A DNA stretch of 64,000 bases from Kaistella sp. 97-N-M2. GTDB taxonomy: Bacteria; Bacteroidota; Bacteroidia; Flavobacteriales; Weeksellaceae. Each line of letters starts with the position of its first letter. The first letter of the stretch is position 1. Of this stretch, positions 8,181-16,274 are shown in pieces. The DNA lies in the NCBI RefSeq assembly GCF_021513235.1, contig NZ_CP090976.1, positions 1,426,001-1,490,000 of the forward strand. Reading direction: 5' to 3'. The position numbers and the translations under genes are program-made. The notes below the pieces were generated by a model. It was not told the DNA's origin. It searched no databases and was given only the letters and a program-made list of their open reading frames with translations.

Positions 8181-8534
8181 ATGATAGCAATATTTTTACA
8201 GGCTGCGGCCGGCGCCGAAAGTTCGTTGATGCCAACAATGCTGATGATGGGCTTAATGTTTGTCGGATTTTATTTTCTGATGATTCGTCCACAGATGAAA
8301 AAATCGAAACAGGAAAAAAACTTTCAATCCGAACTGAAAGTAGGAAGCAGAGTAGTTACCACCTCCGGAATGCACGGCAGAATTGCCCAGATTCAGGAAG
8401 ACGGCGTAGTAATTGAAACGCTTTCCGGTAAGCTGAAATTTGAAAAAGCTGCCATTTCCAGAGAATTTACGCAACAGCGTTTCCCGGATATCCCCAGTGG
8501 AAGAGAAGAAATAAATCGCCGCGAGACGATATAA
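8181..8534 (+). CDS. yajC: Preprotein translocase accessory subunit YajC
   Basis: A 117-residue protein with one membrane helix (about residues 20-37) followed by the family signature MIRPQMKKSKQE and the soluble domain VGSRVVTTSGMHGRIAQI. YajC associates with SecDF-YidC in the inner membrane; yidC itself is at 50.8-52.6 kb. It ends at a hairpin terminator shared with the convergent DUF2851 gene. Confidence 0.93.
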   Translation: MIAIFLQAAAGAESSLMPTMLMMGLMFVGFYFLMIRPQMKKSKQEKNFQSELKVGSRVVTTSGMHGRIAQIQEDGVVIETLSGKLKFEKAAISREFTQQRFPDIPSGREEINRRETI

Positions 8535-8558
8535 AGCAACCATTTTGGTTGCTTTTTT
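8533..8558 (+). terminator. Terminator of the nusB-yajC operon
   Basis: Perfect 10-bp stem aaagcaacca (8533-8542) / tggttgcttt (8546-8555), loop ttt, with a T run that abuts the stop codon of the opposing gene. Confidence 0.85.
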
Positions 8559-9823
8559 TAGGTGTTTCTTAAAAGTTTAAAACCGATACTGCAGTTTAAA
8601 CAATTTTTCGTTTCGCAGAAATTTTTGTAATGATAAAGCAGTGCCTGAGAATCTGCGGCATTTTCTGCTTTTACCCCGAGCGTGGCCCAACCCTCAATAA
8701 TGATGTTTTTTTCCGGCGCAATTTTGCGGTAAAAAGTGATGATCTCATCTGCCGTATTTTCGTCGAAATTTTTGTGATAGGTATATTTTAAAGGCAATAC
8801 CGCGTTGATTAAAACAAGATCCACAAAATCTGTCGTCAGAAATTTTTCGCCTACTATCGGTGAAATTTTACCGAAATTAAAATGGTTATCCCAGTATTCA
8901 CTGGCTTTTACCTTTTCGAAAATCCGATAAATTTCGGAAACCTTTTTTGCCGTCATCAGGTGCGAAAACAGATTCTGATTCAAATGATATAAAGCAGCGA
9001 GCTGCGACAGACGCAAAGTTGGGAAATTGGGCGGCCGCAGTCGCGAAAATTTTGGATTAAACCGCAGGTTGCTGAGTTGATATTTTACTCTTAAAAAATC
9101 GAAGTCGCGCTTCCATATCTTAGTTTGCCCGTCCGTTGGGTGGTCTAACCAGTTGCTCATCCCGAAAAGCAGGGCTTCGAGTTGTGTTTGATATTGGCGG
9201 ACTTTATTAACCACCGAAAAGTCCAGACTTTCTGCCATTTGTTTGAAAATAGCGGCATTCACTTTCAGCCCAAAAGCATAGGCAAGCTGATGAAAAAGGA
9301 CTGCTTCATAATTATTTTGATGTTCGCGTAAGGATTCGTCAATTTGGATGGATTTTTCGTCCAGTTTTTTCAGCAGGCTTTCTTCCCAGAATTGAAAAGG
9401 AACTTTTTTCGCCTCGAACAGGCCTGCGCACGGGATAAACTGGTTATTTTTTAAAAGAGATTCGTATTTCCAAAGGAGACTTTCGTCGATGTATTCTTTC
9501 AGTTCTAGCGTAGGAATACCTTTATTATTCAATTCTTCAATCTCCACATCGTGAATGAAAACCGCATGCAAAATTAAATTTTCGAATTCGGGATTGCCGG
9601 AGTGCTGGTGAAAAATATAATCGGAAGATTTAACGTGAAGTTCAATATGTCCGGCGAGGGTAAAATTTTCGGTTTTAATTTTTCCAAAGAGAAAATCCGG
9701 GCCGGAGTTGAAATTCCACTTTCCAAAATCCAAAATATCAACCGGATTTCCGTTCACATCCTGGAAATCAAAACTTTTAAAAATCTTGAAATTCCAGAGA
9801 TATTGAAGGAGTTTTTCGTTCAT
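8558..9823 (-). CDS. DUF2851 family protein
   Basis: 421 residues from the ATG at 9823 (MNEKLLQYLWNFKIF). The frame is open 10 codons further, but only to a non-ATG start. It matches the Bacteroidota DUF2851 family: early motifs FDFGKWNFNSGPDF-like and GHIELHVKSSDYIFHQH, and a late Cys pair in NFCETKNCLNC. The H/E/D-rich N-terminal part resembles a nuclease-like core, but no function is established. It is upstream of nothing obvious in pathway terms and lies next to bshA on the same strand. Confidence 0.82.
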   Translation of the reverse strand: MNEKLLQYLWNFKIFKSFDFQDVNGNPVDILDFGKWNFNSGPDFLFGKIKTENFTLAGHIELHVKSSDYIFHQHSGNPEFENLILHAVFIHDVEIEELNNKGIPTLELKEYIDESLLWKYESLLKNNQFIPCAGLFEAKKVPFQFWEESLLKKLDEKSIQIDESLREHQNNYEAVLFHQLAYAFGLKVNAAIFKQMAESLDFSVVNKVRQYQTQLEALLFGMSNWLDHPTDGQTKIWKRDFDFLRVKYQLSNLRFNPKFSRLRPPNFPTLRLSQLAALYHLNQNLFSHLMTAKKVSEIYRIFEKVKASEYWDNHFNFGKISPIVGEKFLTTDFVDLVLINAVLPLKYTYHKNFDENTADEIITFYRKIAPEKNIIIEGWATLGVKAENAADSQALLYHYKNFCETKNCLNCSIGFKLLRNT

Positions 9824-9883
9824 GGTAATTTTCCTTTCTACACAAAGTAACAAAGGAAAAAACCATTTAGGATGGTGAAAACA

Positions 9884-11017
9884 CTATTTTTTGAAATTAC
9901 TCAACGTATTCTCATACATCTTTTCATACAGCGGTAAAATGTTTTTCAGGTCGAATCGTAATGCCTGTTCTTTTGCATTTTTTTTCATCTCTGTTAAAAG
10001 ATTTTCATCGCTTAATAATTTAATGGTGTAGTTGCTCATGGCTTCTACATTACCAATTTCAGCTAAAAATCCGGTTTCGCCCTGAATATTTACTTCGGGG
10101 ATTCCGCCGGCGTTGGAGCTGATGACGGGAGTTTCTGCGGCCATGGCTTCGAGCGCTGCCAAACCGAAACTCTCCTGTTCGGAAGGCAAAAGGAAAACAT
10201 CGGAGAGTTGCAAAACTTTGTACAGATCATTAACCTTTCCGAGCAAGCGAACTTTGTTAATCAGATCGGGGTGTTCTTCCAGGAACTGATTCACTTTCTC
10301 CATATCGGGTCCTTCGCCAATGATGATAAGCTTACAGTTGATTTTTTTCTGAACATTTTTAAAGATTTCCAAAACTTCGTCCACTCTTTTTACAGGTCGG
10401 AGGTTGGAAACGTGGATTAAAATTTTCTCGTCGGGGCTGGCGAACTGTCTTCGTTGACAGGCATCTTTTTTAATAAATTCTGAATTGTCGATGAAGTTTG
10501 TAATGACTTCAATTTCTTTTTTAATATGAAAGAACTGAAGCGTATCTTTTTTTAAACTTTCGGAAACCGACGTAATCGTATCGGATTGGTTAATCGAAAA
10601 CTCCACGGCATGTTTGTAACTTGGATGCTGACCAACCAATGTAATATCGGTGCCGTGCAGAGTTGTGACCAAAGGAATATCTTTTCCTTCCTCTTTCAGC
10701 ATCTGTTTGGCGGTAAATGCAGCATACGCGTAGGGAATGGCATAATGGGCATGAAGCAGATCTAATTTATACAAATTCACAACGCGGTAAATCATGGACG
10801 AGAGCGCAATATCATACGGTTGATACTGGAAAAGCGGATACGTTTGAACATTGACTTTATGGAAAAAAATATTGGGATTGGTAATATCTAGTCTCGCAGG
10901 AAGCGCCGAACTGATAAAATGCACTTCATAACCTTTGTTGGCGAGCGACATGCCGAGTTCTGTGGCTACGATGCCACTTCCGCCATAGGTTGGGTAACAG
11001 AGAATTCCGATTTTCAT
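9884..11017 (-). CDS. bshA: N-acetyl-alpha-D-glucosaminyl L-malate synthase BshA
   Basis: A 377-residue GT4 glycosyltransferase from the ATG at 11017 (MKIGILCYPTYGGSG). The frame extends 12 codons further to a TTG that would run close to the stop of the upstream gene. BshA joins UDP-GlcNAc and L-malate, the first step of bacillithiol synthesis. Recognisable parts are the N-terminal GGSGIVATELG loop, the malate-side HGTDITLVG, and the donor-site SEQESFGLAALEAMA with the GT4 E-x7-E pattern. bshB1 is 6 kb away on the other strand. Confidence 0.93.
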   Translation of the reverse strand: MKIGILCYPTYGGSGIVATELGMSLANKGYEVHFISSALPARLDITNPNIFFHKVNVQTYPLFQYQPYDIALSSMIYRVVNLYKLDLLHAHYAIPYAYAAFTAKQMLKEEGKDIPLVTTLHGTDITLVGQHPSYKHAVEFSINQSDTITSVSESLKKDTLQFFHIKKEIEVITNFIDNSEFIKKDACQRRQFASPDEKILIHVSNLRPVKRVDEVLEIFKNVQKKINCKLIIIGEGPDMEKVNQFLEEHPDLINKVRLLGKVNDLYKVLQLSDVFLLPSEQESFGLAALEAMAAETPVISSNAGGIPEVNIQGETGFLAEIGNVEAMSNYTIKLLSDENLLTEMKKNAKEQALRFDLKNILPLYEKMYENTLSNFKK

Positions 11018-11045
11018 TGGAGATAAATATTTTTTTAAGTTGAAA

Positions 11046-12788
11046 TTACTCAACTATTGTTTTGTTTTTTGTTTTTTTCAGATCCACCTGTGAAGATACG
11101 TTTAAGTCGATTCCCATTCCCTCCTTTAAGTTTTCATTAACTAAAACAGGAAGTTTTCCGGAGATCCGCGTTTGTCCGTTCAAGGCATTTGCAGTGGCTT
11201 TCATCGAATCATCATTATTTTCGTAGGACACCAAAACCGTGGAAACCTGAGAAATATCCACATCTTTCAAGGCATAAGCAGATCCAAAAACATTCAGAAT
11301 GATATTTTGGTTTTTGCTTAGAGCGGATAGAACCTTTTTACTTTCTGAAGAAATTTTGTAGGGTTTGTAGGCCGTAGAATTATCTTTATGAAAACCGACA
11401 ATAACTTTGGAATTTGCCGGAATACTCGTAATTTCTGAAGGTTTTTTCATGATAACGGTAGCATTCAAATTCAGGTGATCCAAAAAAGTCTCGTACGGCG
11501 CTTCCTCTAACGGAACATAATAATAAGTTTCCTCGCAATTTAAAGGCAAAAGCTTTTGATCGTCTTTTAATAGGGTTAAAGCGTGGCTGTAGAGGTTTTC
11601 CGCTAAAATTTTGTGAGAATCGTTATTGAGGTCTTCATTAATGTTTTCGGGATTTCTTGGTTCATACTTTGACAAACCCAAAAAATATTTGGTCAGAAGA
11701 ATTTTCTTCACGCTTTCTTCTACGCGGTCTTGCGAAATTTCTTTTTTGTCGAGCGCTACCTGAATCAATCTTTTTCCTTCCTTCACCCCCTCGGAAAATA
11801 ACATGATGTCATTTCCGGCCTTAAAAGCAAGCGCATCCAGCTCGCCCGGTTTGTAGCGTTTTGCCACCGCGCCCATATTTAAAGCATCGGTAATTATCAA
11901 ACCTTTGTAACCGAGTTTTCCTTTTAAAAGTCCTGTAATAATGCTTTTCGAAACTGATGCCGGGATGCCTTTTTCATTTTCCAATGCAGGCACGTATAAG
12001 TGCGCCACCATTACACCACCAACCCCTTTATTCATTAAAGCTTTGAAAGGTGCAAGCTCAACGTCGTTCAGTCTTTTTAAATTGTGCGAAACTACGGGCA
12101 AATCGAGGTGCGAATCGGTGTTGGTGTCGCCGTGTCCTGGAAAATGTTTAATCGCAGCCAAAATTTTGTGATCCTGCAAACCGTTGGAATAGGCGAGCGC
12201 CGACCTGACGACATTGGAAACATCGGACCCGAAACTCCTGTTGCCGATAATGGGATTATCGGGATTGGTGTTCACATCTACAACGGGTGCAAAATCCCAG
12301 TTTATTCCCATTCGCTTGCAGTCCTCCGCAATTTTAGCGGCCATTTCCGAAATTAGATTTTTGTCCTGAATGGCTCCCAAAGTCATGGCCCAGGGAAATT
12401 TATGCGCTGTTGCGATGCGTTGAAAAACGCCCCATTCCGCATCCATGCCAATCATTAAAGGAACCTTGGATTTGCTTTGAAATTCATTCACCAAATTAAT
12501 TTCCCTCGCGGCATCATCCTGCATCAAAATCAGTCCGCCAATTTGCTCCTTTTCTACAGTATTTCGAACGTTTTCGATGAAATCTTCGCCTTTATTGGTG
12601 TACAAAGCCACAATAAAAAGTTGCCCTAACTTTTGATCCTGAGAAAGAGAATTATAAGTCGCATCTACCCAATTTTGGGCGTCTTTCAATTCTGCTTTAC
12701 TTAAGTTCTTGGGTTGATACTGCGCCGAAATATGAAAGCTGAAGAAAAGAAATATGAGTAAAGAGATTTGACTTTTGATGTTTTTCAT
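11046..12788 (-). CDS. Glycoside hydrolase family 3 beta-N-acetylhexosaminidase
   Basis: A 580-residue exported GH3 enzyme with a signal peptide ending HISAQ. The NagZ-type catalytic loop is intact: KHFPGHGDTNTDSHLD around residue 215, with the Asp/His dyad, and the nucleophile Asp in TDALNMGAV. It is longer than cytosolic NagZ, having a C-terminal alpha/beta domain (about residues 390-560). The likely role is removal of beta-GlcNAc from peptidoglycan fragments or other glycans in the periplasm or on the surface. It precedes bshA by 28 nt; BshA also handles GlcNAc, but a functional tie is only suggestive. Confidence 0.88.
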   Translation of the reverse strand: MKNIKSQISLLIFLFFSFHISAQYQPKNLSKAELKDAQNWVDATYNSLSQDQKLGQLFIVALYTNKGEDFIENVRNTVEKEQIGGLILMQDDAAREINLVNEFQSKSKVPLMIGMDAEWGVFQRIATAHKFPWAMTLGAIQDKNLISEMAAKIAEDCKRMGINWDFAPVVDVNTNPDNPIIGNRSFGSDVSNVVRSALAYSNGLQDHKILAAIKHFPGHGDTNTDSHLDLPVVSHNLKRLNDVELAPFKALMNKGVGGVMVAHLYVPALENEKGIPASVSKSIITGLLKGKLGYKGLIITDALNMGAVAKRYKPGELDALAFKAGNDIMLFSEGVKEGKRLIQVALDKKEISQDRVEESVKKILLTKYFLGLSKYEPRNPENINEDLNNDSHKILAENLYSHALTLLKDDQKLLPLNCEETYYYVPLEEAPYETFLDHLNLNATVIMKKPSEITSIPANSKVIVGFHKDNSTAYKPYKISSESKKVLSALSKNQNIILNVFGSAYALKDVDISQVSTVLVSYENNDDSMKATANALNGQTRISGKLPVLVNENLKEGMGIDLNVSSQVDLKKTKNKTIVE

Positions 12789-12900
12789 TATCTAAATTAT
12801 GAGGGAAAACAAAAATACAATTTTTAATTTGTAGATTTGAATTTAATGGCATACATCTTGAAATAATCAGAAACAATTAATCTTTTAAAAAATTTATCAA

Positions 12901-13413
12901 ATGAAAAAATATTTTACACTAATGCTGGTGGCAATTTTCGCTTTTGGGGCTGTAAGTTGTGACGACCGAAATGATGACGTGGTTCAGCAGGATAATGATA
13001 CTTACTCAGTTATGGCCGATATCACCGGAAGTTTAAATGCCGGAAATTCTTACGCCATAGAGCAGGGAGTAAATATAAACACCACTGATGTGGTTTTGGT
13101 TTACCGAAGAGTGAGTGACGCATGGCAAATGATTCCAAAAACTGTTTATCTTCCTAATGTGGGTAATTTACCTACGGGAAGAGAGTTCGATTACAATTTC
13201 GTCTTCGATTCTCAAACAGTGCAGGTCAGAATTGACGATCCGAATTTTAATTTGGCTACCGAAATCACACCTGAAGAAGCAAATCAGTATTTAACAAATC
13301 AAACCTTTAGAATTGTTTTGGTTCCTGCGTCACAGGGGAAAAATGCAAACGTGGATTATAGCGATTACGACAGTGTAATTAAATTTTTCAATATTCCTGA
13401 TAAGAAATTATAG
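12901..13413 (+). CDS. Putative lipoprotein of unknown function
   Basis: A 170-residue protein with a signal peptide and lipobox (AVSCDDRNDD, Cys20). The aspartate-rich start of the mature protein (DDRNDDVVQQDNDTYSV) fits the Bacteroidota export signal for surface lipoproteins. The rest is beta-rich without a domain I recognise. It is a monocistronic unit with its own terminator at 13431-13464, divergent from the GH3 gene. Confidence 0.72.
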   Translation: MKKYFTLMLVAIFAFGAVSCDDRNDDVVQQDNDTYSVMADITGSLNAGNSYAIEQGVNINTTDVVLVYRRVSDAWQMIPKTVYLPNVGNLPTGREFDYNFVFDSQTVQVRIDDPNFNLATEITPEEANQYLTNQTFRIVLVPASQGKNANVDYSDYDSVIKFFNIPDKKL

Positions 13414-13430
13414 AATTTAAAAATATTCAA

Positions 13431-13464
13431 AAAAAAGTCCAGTGAAGATCACTGGACTTTTTTT
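13431..13464 (+). terminator. Terminator after the lipoprotein gene
   Basis: Stem aaaagtccagtga (13433-13445) with tcactggacttt (13449-13460), loop aga, flanked by A and T runs. Confidence 0.85.
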
Positions 13465-13547
13465 GTTTACAATTGAAAATCATGTGCAGAAAATTTTAAT
13501 TCCGTGTAGAATTCCTTACATTTAAAATTCAATTTTAAAAAATAATT

Positions 13548-14255
13548 ATGAGTGTTCACATCGCTGCGAAGAAAGGAGAAATTGCTAAAACGGTTTTACA
13601 ACCCGGAGATCCATTGCGCGCAAAATATATTGCCGACCATTTTTTGGAGGAGGTAAAACTGGTAAGTCAAACAAGAGGAATTTTCTATTTTACAGGGAAG
13701 TATAAAGGCAAAGAAATTTCGGTAGGAGCAAGCGGAATGGGGATTCCAAGTATTGGCATTTACTCCTATGAGCTTTTTACAGAGTTTAATGTTGACACCA
13801 TCATCCGGATTGGAACCTGCGGTGCCTATACCACAGATCTAAAGGTTTTCGATCTTTTAAACGTGGAATTTTCTGCGAGCGAATCTACATATGCAAACTA
13901 TGCGTGGGGAATTGAAGGGGATTTGATTGCGCATCAGGGAAAAGCTTTCGAAATGATTAATGAAACTGCAGGAAAATTAGATTTACTTATTAAACCAACG
14001 AACATTCACACGAGTGATATTTTTTACCGAAAAGAAAGCGGTATTCCGGCGATTGCCTCAAAATACAACTGTTCTGCCGTGGAGATGGAAGCTTTCGCTT
14101 TATTTGCAAATGCTCAGTATTTAGGAAAAAATGCTGCGACCATCCTCACAGTTTCCGATATTATTCCGACACACGAAAATATTTCGGCAGATCAACGCGA
14201 AACTGCCTTGAAACCGATGATCGAGCTGGCCCTGGAAACGGCCCTGAACTTTTAA
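13548..14255 (+). CDS. deoD: Purine-nucleoside phosphorylase DeoD-type
   Basis: A 235-residue hexameric-type purine-nucleoside phosphorylase. Motifs: PGDPLRAKYIA (phosphate binding), GASGMGIPS, RIGTCGAY, and VEMEAFALFA, the family signature that holds the ribose-binding Met and Glu. The base-site Asp is in TVSDI. It splits purine nucleosides with phosphate to free base and ribose-1-phosphate for purine salvage in the cytosol. It is a single gene with a terminator at 14278-14307. Confidence 0.93.
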   Translation: MSVHIAAKKGEIAKTVLQPGDPLRAKYIADHFLEEVKLVSQTRGIFYFTGKYKGKEISVGASGMGIPSIGIYSYELFTEFNVDTIIRIGTCGAYTTDLKVFDLLNVEFSASESTYANYAWGIEGDLIAHQGKAFEMINETAGKLDLLIKPTNIHTSDIFYRKESGIPAIASKYNCSAVEMEAFALFANAQYLGKNAATILTVSDIIPTHENISADQRETALKPMIELALETALNF

Positions 14256-14277
14256 AAAAATAGCCTTTTAAGAAGAT

Positions 14278-14313
14278 AATAACGCCACAAATATTCCCGG
14301 CGTTATTGTTTTT
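14278..14313 (+). terminator. Terminator between deoD and ribA
   Basis: Stem aataacgcc (14278-14286) / ggcgttatt (14299-14307), followed by a T-rich stretch. It overlaps the 3' end of convergent ribA. Confidence 0.7.
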
Positions 14314-14905
14314 CTTCGTTTTTGTCTAAAAGATGACCAAAATAATCTTTCTTCACTTTTAAATAGCCGGCACTTTCAACCGTCGAATTTATTTGTAAGG
14401 GAATTCTTTTATTCAAATGGATGTTGCTGTTTTTTACGACCTTAATTTTTTCCGGATTGTTCGTGAGAAGGTTAATATTAACCACGCCCAAAATCGTTAA
14501 AATATCGATGGCTACTGTAAAATTGCGGTCGTCTGCCGGAAGACCGAGTTTTAAGTTGGCTTCCACCGTGTCGAACCCTTTTTCCTGTAACGAATAGGCT
14601 TTCAATTTGTTGATGATGCCGATATTTCGACCTTCCTGGCGCAGATAAATAATCATTCCGCCATTTTCTTCCATGAATTTCATTGCAGCGTCCAACTGTT
14701 GACCGCACTCGCATTTTTTGGAGTGAAATACCTCACCGGTAATACATTCGGAATGAAAACGTACGTTGATGGGTTGGGAAAAATCGGTGTTTTCGGCAAT
14801 GATTGCCATGTGCGGCATCCAGTCACTTTCATCTTCAGAGAAGGCTATCATCCGGAAATTACCATATTCTGTAGGAACATTGGCTTCCGCTTGAATTTTC
14901 AACAT
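14303..14905 (-). CDS. ribA: GTP cyclohydrolase II
   Basis: A 200-residue stand-alone RibA that opens the GTP ring, the first step of riboflavin synthesis. The zinc site is clear in CITGEVFHSKKCECG. The catalytic segment YLRQEGRNIG and the GTP-binding loop follow at about residues 96-105. It is full length for a single-domain enzyme; the ribB half is not fused as it is in many bacteria. Last gene of the long minus-strand run and 7 nt after the lipoprotein gene. Confidence 0.93.
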   Translation of the reverse strand: MLKIQAEANVPTEYGNFRMIAFSEDESDWMPHMAIIAENTDFSQPINVRFHSECITGEVFHSKKCECGQQLDAAMKFMEENGGMIIYLRQEGRNIGIINKLKAYSLQEKGFDTVEANLKLGLPADDRNFTVAIDILTILGVVNINLLTNNPEKIKVVKNSNIHLNKRIPLQINSTVESAGYLKVKKDYFGHLLDKNEEKQ

Positions 14906-14912
14906 GGGAAAA

Positions 14913-15380
14913 TTAATTTTTAGAGGTAGAGAGCGGGTCCTTTGGAATATTGCTGTTCAAAAGAGACATATTGGTTTTTATGCGAACCAGATAGCGGTTC
15001 AGAACTTCGTCATCCTCGCTGTTCAGGAATTTTCGAAGTTTTTGTAATTTTTTGTAAGAAGTCTCGAATTTTATTTGGGAAGTTTCAAGACCCTTCAAAT
15101 TAAATTCTTCCATTGCGCCAATATGATCTTTCAGGTGATACTTTAAATTTTGGACCTCTTTATTAACGGCATCATTTCTAAATTTCGGAAAAGAACCCAT
15201 TAAATTGGTGAGTTCGGACGCGTAGAAAATTAAATTAGTTTTTTCCTCCAAGGTGTAAGTACGCCCTGTTCTGCTTTCCGCAGAACCCGCACTACTAACC
15301 GGAGAAAGATTTATTTTTTCGACGGAGCAGGATAACAGGAATAGAAATAAAAGAAAGTAACTAAATTTTAGCTTGATCAT
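14913..15380 (-). CDS. Small lipoprotein of unknown function
   Basis: A 155-residue lipoprotein (lipobox LLSC, Cys18). The mature part is helical and charged, with a Lys/Leu-rich segment around residues 100-125. I do not recognise a domain. Its start overlaps the DUF4254 stop by 20 nt, so it is coupled to that gene and to ribA downstream. In this arrangement it may be an envelope partner of the DUF4254 protein (inference). Confidence 0.7.
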   Translation of the reverse strand: MIKLKFSYFLLFLFLLSCSVEKINLSPVSSAGSAESRTGRTYTLEEKTNLIFYASELTNLMGSFPKFRNDAVNKEVQNLKYHLKDHIGAMEEFNLKGLETSQIKFETSYKKLQKLRKFLNSEDDEVLNRYLVRIKTNMSLLNSNIPKDPLSTSKN

Positions 15381-15990
15381 TTTTCACATTTTGATAGAGG
15401 ATCGGATTAAGACTATCATCATTATACATTTTCATCTGTTTGTAGATTTTCATCTTAATTTTACCGTTCTCTATATCAAAAAGCAATTGATCAATCGCTT
15501 CAGACAAGTCTGTTTTTTGTTCTTCTAAGACGCGGAGTTTTTCGGAACAGGAAAGTCTGTGCTCATCGCTCGCCGACATTCTGTTGGCTTCCTGCGACAT
15601 GTGATATACTTTTAATGCCAAAATCGATAATCGGTCAAAAGCCCATGCAGTCGTTTCGGTGTTGATCTTGGCATCGGAATTTGGTGAGATATCACTATAT
15701 TTTTTATAAAACCAACTGTCAATAAATTCAACCAAATCAGTTCTTTGTTGGTTTGAAGCATCAATTGTTCGTTTGATTTTAAGCGCTGCATCCGGTGCTA
15801 TTTCGGGATCCCGAATAATATCCTCCAAATGCCATTGAACGGTATCAATCCAATTCTTTGCATACAAAAGCCATTCCAAACTGCCGTTGGGATAAGGGTT
15901 GGTAATAGGCGAAGTTACATTGTCCAAAAGGTGGTAGTCATTTATCGACTGATTGAAGATTTTCCACGCAGTATCGGTCATACTCATCAA
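15361..15990 (-). CDS. DUF4254 protein
   Basis: A 209-residue cytosolic helical protein matching DUF4254. Motifs: SINDYHLLD, then NPYPNGSLEWLLYAKNWIDTVQWHLED, and SILALKVYHMSQEANR. Several Met codons occur in the first four codons; the choice hardly changes the product. Function is unknown, although in Bacteroidota it is often near glycosyltransferases and envelope genes. Here it lies after tatA, EnvC-like and DUF4292. Confidence 0.83.
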   Translation of the reverse strand: MMSMTDTAWKIFNQSINDYHLLDNVTSPITNPYPNGSLEWLLYAKNWIDTVQWHLEDIIRDPEIAPDAALKIKRTIDASNQQRTDLVEFIDSWFYKKYSDISPNSDAKINTETTAWAFDRLSILALKVYHMSQEANRMSASDEHRLSCSEKLRVLEEQKTDLSEAIDQLLFDIENGKIKMKIYKQMKMYNDDSLNPILYQNVKNDQAKI

Positions 15991-15999
15991 AACAGAAAT

Positions 16000-16242
16000 T
16001 TAGTGCGTAGGCGTATTATTGTTGTTGCTAGTGCTTGTGGTACCGGTAGGATTTGGGTTGCTCAGCGGATCTTCGGGAGATTTCTTATCCTCTTCTTTGA
16101 CGGCATCTTTAAACTCCTTAATACCGGAACCTAAACCTCTCATCATTTCCGGAATTTTTCTTCCTCCAAAAAGAATAAGTAAAATAATTGCAACGATTAA
16201 TAAATGTTGCCAAGAAAGTGCTAATATTACTAGTGTTTGCAT
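16000..16242 (-). CDS. tatA: Sec-independent translocase TatA/E
   Basis: An 80-residue TatA-type protein: one N-terminal membrane helix, the hinge FGGRKIPE, then the amphipathic helix MRGLGSGIKEFKDAVKEE and a disordered Asn/Thr-rich tail. TatA forms the pore of the twin-arginine pathway. TatC is not in this window. It sits 32 nt after the EnvC-like gene and 9 nt before DUF4254. Confidence 0.9.
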   Translation of the reverse strand: MQTLVILALSWQHLLIVAIILLILFGGRKIPEMMRGLGSGIKEFKDAVKEEDKKSPEDPLSNPNPTGTTSTSNNNNTPTH

Positions 16243-16274
16243 ACTGAAATTTTTACAAAGTTAATTTATATTTA